From contig NZ_JACHIA010000003.1 of NCBI RefSeq assembly GCF_014202995.1, positions 434,001-498,000 of the forward strand: 64,000 nt of DNA, given 5' to 3'. The DNA comes from Longimicrobium terrae (lineage in GTDB: Bacteria > Gemmatimonadota > Gemmatimonadetes > Longimicrobiales > Longimicrobiaceae). Under the pieces are notes generated by a model, which was not told the DNA's origin, made no database searches, and saw only the letters and a list, made by a program, of their open reading frames with translations. Both the position numbers and the translations under genes were made by a program. Shown piece after piece: positions 60,217-64,000 of the stretch (position 1 is the first letter of the stretch; each line of letters begins with the position of its first letter).

Positions 60217-61362
60217 ATGAACGCCCGTCTCCGCCTTCTGCCGCTCCTGGCCGCCGCCGTTCTGTCGGCTGTATCCGCGCCCTCCGCCAGCGCCCAGTCC
60301 GACATCCTTCTGCGGATGCGGTCCGGCTCGCCGCTGGGCGACCGCTTCCGGGTGGACTCCGCGGGCGGCCTCGTCGTCATCGGCCGCATTGGATACGGCA
60401 TCATCCCGGCGAGCGGTCCCGGGCAGCGGCTGATGTACCACCCGTTCAAGGCTGCCTTCCGGGCCGGGGAGGTGAACGTTTCCCAGTGGGACGATGCCAG
60501 CATCGGCTTCTACTCGTGGGCGGGCGGACTGAACACCACGGCAAGCGCGTTCGGCACCTTTGCTTTCGGCGACAACGTCACCGTGTCCGGCACGGACGCC
60601 GCGGGCTTCGGAAGCGCCAGCGAAGTGCGCGGCACCGCGGCTTTCTCGGCCGGTGCTTCCAACCACGCGTGCGGGTTCGCCTCGGTCGCCATCGGGTTCA
60701 CCAACACGACCGGTGAGCTCGACGGGGGCGGCTCCTGCTCAACGGGAAGCGGGCAGGGCGCGGTGGCCATCGGTTACCGCGCGACGGCGGACGCGGACTA
60801 CTCCGTAGCGATCGGGCATCGCGCCAGCACCAACGGGCGCACGGGAGCCATCGTGTTCGCGGACGCGTCCACCACCGACAGTGTGGAGGCCAGCGCCAAC
60901 AACCAGTTCTCCGTCCGCGCCGCGGGCGGGTACCGGCTGTACAGCAACGCCACCAAGACGACGGGCGTCAGCATCAATGCCGGCGGCAGCTCCTGGAACG
61001 TCATCTCCGACCGCAACCGCAAGATGGACTTCGCCGCGCTGGACGGGGAGGACGTGCTCACCCGTCTGCGCCGCGTTCCGGTGTCGGAGTGGCGCTACAT
61101 CGGCGAGGAAGACCGCGCCGTGCGCCACATCGGGCCCATGGCGCAGGACTGGCACGCGGCGTTCGGCCTGAACTCCGACGACCGCACCATCAACATGAGC
61201 GATCTGGACGGCGTGAACCTGGCCGCGGTGAAGGCGCTGGAAGCACGGACGACGGATCTGGCCCGGCAGGTGGCGGAGCGCGATGCGCGCATCGAGTCGC
61301 TGGAGGCGCGGATCGCCCGGCTGGAGGCGCTGGTGAACGCGCAGGCGGCCCCGAAGCCCTGA
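60217..61362 (+). CDS. Secreted protein with head repeats and S74-type C-terminus, copy 2
   Basis: The 381-aa product is a tandem paralogue of copy 1, nearly identical in signal peptide plan and in the C-terminal SDRNRKMDFAALDGEDVLTRL chaperone-like domain and coiled coil. It has an additional insertion around residues 110-170 with Cys-containing loops (NHACGFASVAIG, GGSCSTGS). The ATG at 60217 has AAAGG upstream. Fibre-like secreted proteins in duplicate would suggest surface display with switchable heads. Confidence 0.86.
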   Translation: MNARLRLLPLLAAAVLSAVSAPSASAQSDILLRMRSGSPLGDRFRVDSAGGLVVIGRIGYGIIPASGPGQRLMYHPFKAAFRAGEVNVSQWDDASIGFYSWAGGLNTTASAFGTFAFGDNVTVSGTDAAGFGSASEVRGTAAFSAGASNHACGFASVAIGFTNTTGELDGGGSCSTGSGQGAVAIGYRATADADYSVAIGHRASTNGRTGAIVFADASTTDSVEASANNQFSVRAAGGYRLYSNATKTTGVSINAGGSSWNVISDRNRKMDFAALDGEDVLTRLRRVPVSEWRYIGEEDRAVRHIGPMAQDWHAAFGLNSDDRTINMSDLDGVNLAAVKALEARTTDLARQVAERDARIESLEARIARLEALVNAQAAPKP

Positions 61363-61383
61363 CGCTCATCTCCTCTCGATCCA

Positions 61384-61419
61384 CGGCGCGGCGGATGCCT
61401 CATGGTGTCCGCCGCGCCG
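61384..61419 (+). terminator. Strong terminator after S74-type copy 2
   Basis: CGGCGCGGCGGA and TCCGCCGCGCCG form a perfect 12-bp stem with a 12-base loop, followed by CTCTTTTTTG. Confidence 0.9.
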
Positions 61420-61503
61420 CTCTTTTTTGTCCAGCACTTGATTGACGGACCCGTACGGGGCCATCTTTGTGCGCGACGTCCCGCTTCCCGAGCCGAGCCC
61501 ACG

Positions 61504-61782
61504 ATGACCGATCCGCGCGAATACAAGGTCCCCGAAGACATCCTCGCCGCCCACCTGGAGGGCGAGGCGGTGCTGCTGAACATGGAAACCAAGAACTACT
61601 ACCGCCTCAACGAGACGGCGGCGGTGGTGTTCAAGGGGCTGGAGCGCGGCCTGGGCCGCGAGGCGCTGGTGGACGACCTGTGCGCCAAGTTCGACGTGGA
61701 GCGCGCGGACGCGGCCGAGGCAGTGGAGGCGCTGCTGGCGGACCTGGCCGCCCGCGGCCTCGCCGCGCCCGCCGCGGAATGA
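61504..61782 (+). CDS. PqqD-like RiPP recognition element (lasso B1-type)
   Basis: The 92-aa product has the PqqD fold pattern: YKVPEDILAAHLEGEAVLLN, then YYRLNETAAVVFKGLERG and a C-terminal helix pair with FDVERADAAEAVEALLADL. Such proteins bind RiPP leader peptides and present them to processing enzymes. The ATG at 61504 starts MTDPREY. Its stop overlaps the next start (ATGA, 61779-61782), so it is co-translated with the B2 protease. Confidence 0.87.
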   Translation: MTDPREYKVPEDILAAHLEGEAVLLNMETKNYYRLNETAAVVFKGLERGLGREALVDDLCAKFDVERADAAEAVEALLADLAARGLAAPAAE

Positions 61783-62165
61783 GCCTGGTCGGCGCGGCGG
61801 CGACGGGGGTGTGGGCGGCGCTGCGTGTGCCGCTCTGGCTGCACGGCCGCCGCTGGACGGAGCTGCTGCGTCCCCCCGCCGAACCGGGCGTGGCCGTCCG
61901 CGCGCCCCGCGGGGCCGAGGGCGCCGCGCTGCGCATGGTGGGGCTGCTGGGCACCGTCCCCGGCCTGCCGTGGAGAAACACCTGCCTGTACCGCAGCGTG
62001 GCCCAGTGCCTCGTGCTGCGGTCGTTCGGGGTGCCCGCCGTGGTGCGAATCGGGGTGCGCAGCGCCGACGGCGGAACCGGAATCGCCGCCCATGCGTGGG
62101 TGGTGCACGATCCCGCCGCGGAGCCGCCCGCGCCCGACGCCATGACCGCCTTTCCGCTCCGCTGA
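61779..62165 (+). CDS. Lasso peptide biosynthesis B2-type protease
   Basis: The 128-aa product has the transglutaminase-like cysteine-protease pattern of B2 proteins: NTCLYRSVAQCLVLRSFGVP with the catalytic Cys (about residue 68), VRIGV, and AHAWV with the catalytic His (about 106). B2 cuts the leader from the precursor with help from B1. It overlaps B1 by four bases. A C cyclase would normally follow; the next gene instead is a kinase. Confidence 0.87.
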   Translation: MSLVGAAATGVWAALRVPLWLHGRRWTELLRPPAEPGVAVRAPRGAEGAALRMVGLLGTVPGLPWRNTCLYRSVAQCLVLRSFGVPAVVRIGVRSADGGTGIAAHAWVVHDPAAEPPAPDAMTAFPLR

Positions 62166-62172
62166 CGCTTCC

Positions 62173-63102
62173 GTGATCGTTCGCTCGCTCCTGCAGGACG
62201 GCTCCCTTCGCGCGGAGATCGACCCCGCGCTCGCCCGCGCCGCCGAACGCTGGCTTCCGCTGATTCCCGTGGACGAGGAGCGCCGCCCCGGTGCCCGCGT
62301 GCTGCGGATTTCCGGCGGCGCCCCGGCGGACCCGCCGCCCTCCTCAGACCCCACGCTGCGCATCGGCAACGTGAGCGGGTGGGTGGATGCGGACGGTGCG
62401 GTGCTGGCCGGCGTTTCCGGGCTGCGCGGCACGGTGCGTCTGGACGGAGGCGCGGAGCTGGCCGTGGCGGACGCGGCGCCGTTCGGCTCATCCGAGTGGG
62501 ACGTGTTCACCGCCGCCACCCTTGCGGGCGCGCTGCTGCTGGGGCGCATGGGACGCGCGCTGGTGCACGCCGCTGTCCCCGTGGATGCGGACGGGCGCGC
62601 CTGGCTGCTGGTGGGCGACACGCACGCGGGCAAGACCACCACCTGCGCCAACCTGCTCCAGGCCGGCTGGCGCTACGTGAGCGACGACCACGTGATCCTG
62701 CGCGCGGTGCCGGGCGGCATCGAGGCCGAGGGGTGGCCGCGACCCTTTCACCTGGATGAGGGATGGGAGTCCGGCGCTCCCCTGCACCGCCGCGGAACCA
62801 CGGACCCGCACGCGCGCTGGCCGGGCCGGTGGGTGCGGTCCGCGCCGCTGGCGGGGCTGCTCTTCCCCCGGGTGGAGGCGGACCAGCCCACGGCGCTGGA
62901 GCGCGTGTCCGCCGCCGAGGCGCTGGGCCGGCTGATGCGGCAGTCGCCCTGGCTGCTGGCGGACCGCGGCGCGGCGCGCCAGATCCTGGCGCTTCTTCAG
63001 GCGGCCGCGGAGCTTCCCTCGTGGTCGCTGCGGCTGGGGCTGGACAGCTACGCCGACCCCGCCCTGCTGGCCGACCGCGTCACTGCGGGCGTGTCGGGAT
63101 GA
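62173..63102 (+). CDS. HPr kinase-like protein of the lasso cluster
   Basis: The 309-aa product (GTG start at 62173) has a central P-loop LLVGDTHAGKTTTCANLL (about residues 152-169), then WRYVSDDHVIL (about 174-184), as in HprK/serine-kinase-like proteins of lasso gene sets. Those modify the peptide tail by phosphorylation or use the fold for another activation step. Its position 7 bases after B2 supports this. The N-terminal 100 residues are a separate beta-rich domain. Phosphorylation of a C-terminal Ser/Thr of the precursor (STVF) would be a possible reaction; unproven. Confidence 0.78.
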   Translation: MIVRSLLQDGSLRAEIDPALARAAERWLPLIPVDEERRPGARVLRISGGAPADPPPSSDPTLRIGNVSGWVDADGAVLAGVSGLRGTVRLDGGAELAVADAAPFGSSEWDVFTAATLAGALLLGRMGRALVHAAVPVDADGRAWLLVGDTHAGKTTTCANLLQAGWRYVSDDHVILRAVPGGIEAEGWPRPFHLDEGWESGAPLHRRGTTDPHARWPGRWVRSAPLAGLLFPRVEADQPTALERVSAAEALGRLMRQSPWLLADRGAARQILALLQAAAELPSWSLRLGLDSYADPALLADRVTAGVSG

Positions 63103-63291
63103 TGATTGCCGGACCACGTCTGTGATCGACGGATCTGGTGGTCGATTTTCGTCGCACTCGGGCAGCCCGGGACGCGACGGGATTCGGGGGAATGAGCGGC
63201 GCCGTGCCGGGCGGGTTTCCGGCGCGGCGCCATTCGTATAAATTCATGCGCCGCATTCACCTTGGCGCACCGGGAAGGACGCAGCACCGCC
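63103..63291. promoter_or_regulatory. Promoter region with TAAATTCAT and a GC hairpin
   Basis: TATAAATTCAT at 63237-63247 contains the 9-mer also seen at 55085, and lies 45-55 bases before the next start codon. A GC-rich imperfect inverted repeat (about 63199-63231) lies just upstream and could end transcription from the kinase gene. Confidence 0.42.
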
Positions 63292-64000
63292 ATGAGCAAT
63301 CGCACGGCCCTCGTAGAAGGGCTGATGAGCAGGTTTCCGCACATTCCGCCCGAAGCCGTCCTCAAGGAGGACCTGCTGCGGACCGGGATTGCGTTCGACG
63401 ATTCGGCGCTGACCGACAACCTCGAGGGTGAGGTCAAGCCCAAGTCGTACTTCATTTTCTCCTTTGACCAGAAGCCGCTGGCGCAGCTGGGCAACGCCGC
63501 GCGCCGCCGCCCGCCCGAGGAGCTTGCGCTCACCGGCGGGCCGTACGCGCTGCGCCGCACCATCGTGTCGGTGCGCGTGAACCCCGATTCGCCCTACCGC
63601 GTCTATCGCGCGGCGGGGTCGGAAACGCTCACGCTCACCATGGACGGCGCGCCCATCGCGGACGCGGCGCTGCCGGGCATGCCGGAGTACTACCGGCACA
63701 CGCTCAGCAACGGCAAGACGGTGATGGAGATCGCGCCCACCATCCAGTGGGGCTACCTGATCTACCTGACCGTCTTCCGGATGTGCCAGTACTTCGGCGC
63801 CAAGGAGGAGTGCCAGTACTGCGACATCAACCACAACTGGCGCCAGCACAAGCAGGAAGGCCGGCCGTACACCGGCATCAAGCCCATCGAGGAAGTGCTC
63901 GAGGCGCTGGCCATCATCGACAAGTACGACACGGGGCACAGCTCGCACGCGTACACTCTCACGGGCGGCAGCGTGACCAGCAAGGTGGACGGGCGCGAGG
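63292..64000 (+). CDS. Radical SAM-like protein with unusual Cys spacing, partial
   Basis: The gene starts MSNRTALVEGLMSRFP and runs off the right edge; 236 residues are visible. The N-terminal 150 residues are a separate domain. The radical SAM core begins at VFRMCQYFGAKEECQYCDIN, with cysteines spaced CX8CX2C instead of CX3CX2C, followed by YTLTGGSVTSK, which resembles the usual GGEP strand. Several atypical radical SAM families use such spacing. It lies 190 bases after the kinase gene behind its own likely promoter, so its link to the peptide cluster is uncertain. Confidence 0.78.
   Translation, partial: MSNRTALVEGLMSRFPHIPPEAVLKEDLLRTGIAFDDSALTDNLEGEVKPKSYFIFSFDQKPLAQLGNAARRRPPEELALTGGPYALRRTIVSVRVNPDSPYRVYRAAGSETLTLTMDGAPIADAALPGMPEYYRHTLSNGKTVMEIAPTIQWGYLIYLTVFRMCQYFGAKEECQYCDINHNWRQHKQEGRPYTGIKPIEEVLEALAIIDKYDTGHSSHAYTLTGGSVTSKVDGRE

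Overview
The window looks like chromosome of a GC-rich bacterium, most likely a member of the Gemmatimonadota (Longimicrobium-like). This is inferred from gene content rather than from a marker gene: RecQ with two HRDC domains, paired secreted proteins with a peptidase-S74-type C-terminus, many small lipoproteins, TPR proteins, and a family of small HTH proteins with a 'KFLNGxEP...KLxxWY' signature. No rRNA, tRNA or CRISPR array was seen.

Layout. (1) 342-2777: a full-length recQ on the minus strand. (2) 2417-54062: a genomic island of about 51.6 kb. It is bounded by an identical 18-bp repeat lying inside recQ at both ends. The right copy belongs to a truncated second recQ 5' end (54013-54393). 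A tyrosine recombinase and an excisionase-like gene sit about 2 kb inside the right border. The simplest reading is that the island inserted into recQ codons 115-120 and brought its own divergent but protein-conserving recQ 5' end (2435-2777), so the gene is rebuilt at the left junction while the original 5' end is stranded at the right. (3) 54394-64000: host sequence with a RiPP-type gene set. It holds a putative precursor peptide, a radical SAM enzyme, lipoproteins, two tandem S74-type secreted proteins, then PqqD-like (lasso B1), lasso B2 protease, HPr-kinase-like kinase, and a partial radical SAM protein with unusual cysteine spacing.

The island has no conjugation or phage structural genes; its cargo is defence, conflict and regulation. 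The left third carries a seven-repeat lipoprotein, an N6-methylase-like protein without a visible catalytic NPPF motif, a Sec-exported RHS protein with an HNH-like toxin tip and a translationally coupled immunity candidate, two divergent giant STAND-type ATPases (one with an N-terminal PD-(D/E)xK-like nuclease, one with a C-terminal PLD-like domain), and a DprA / HAD / phosphoribosyltransferase operon. An ankyrin gene plus Cys-rich gene cassette occurs at 25.8-27.0 kb and again at 52.1-53.7 kb. The middle (28-44 kb) is dense with small paralogous genes: a tandem 406-bp duplication, three copies of a small helical protein (one broken), four HTH proteins, and two winged-helix-like paralogues. 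The right third has a large serine recombinase with a 46-aa upstream gene, an RCC1-repeat lipoprotein, a SEFIR-domain protein, and the integration module.

Product names come from motifs read by eye; no database search was possible.
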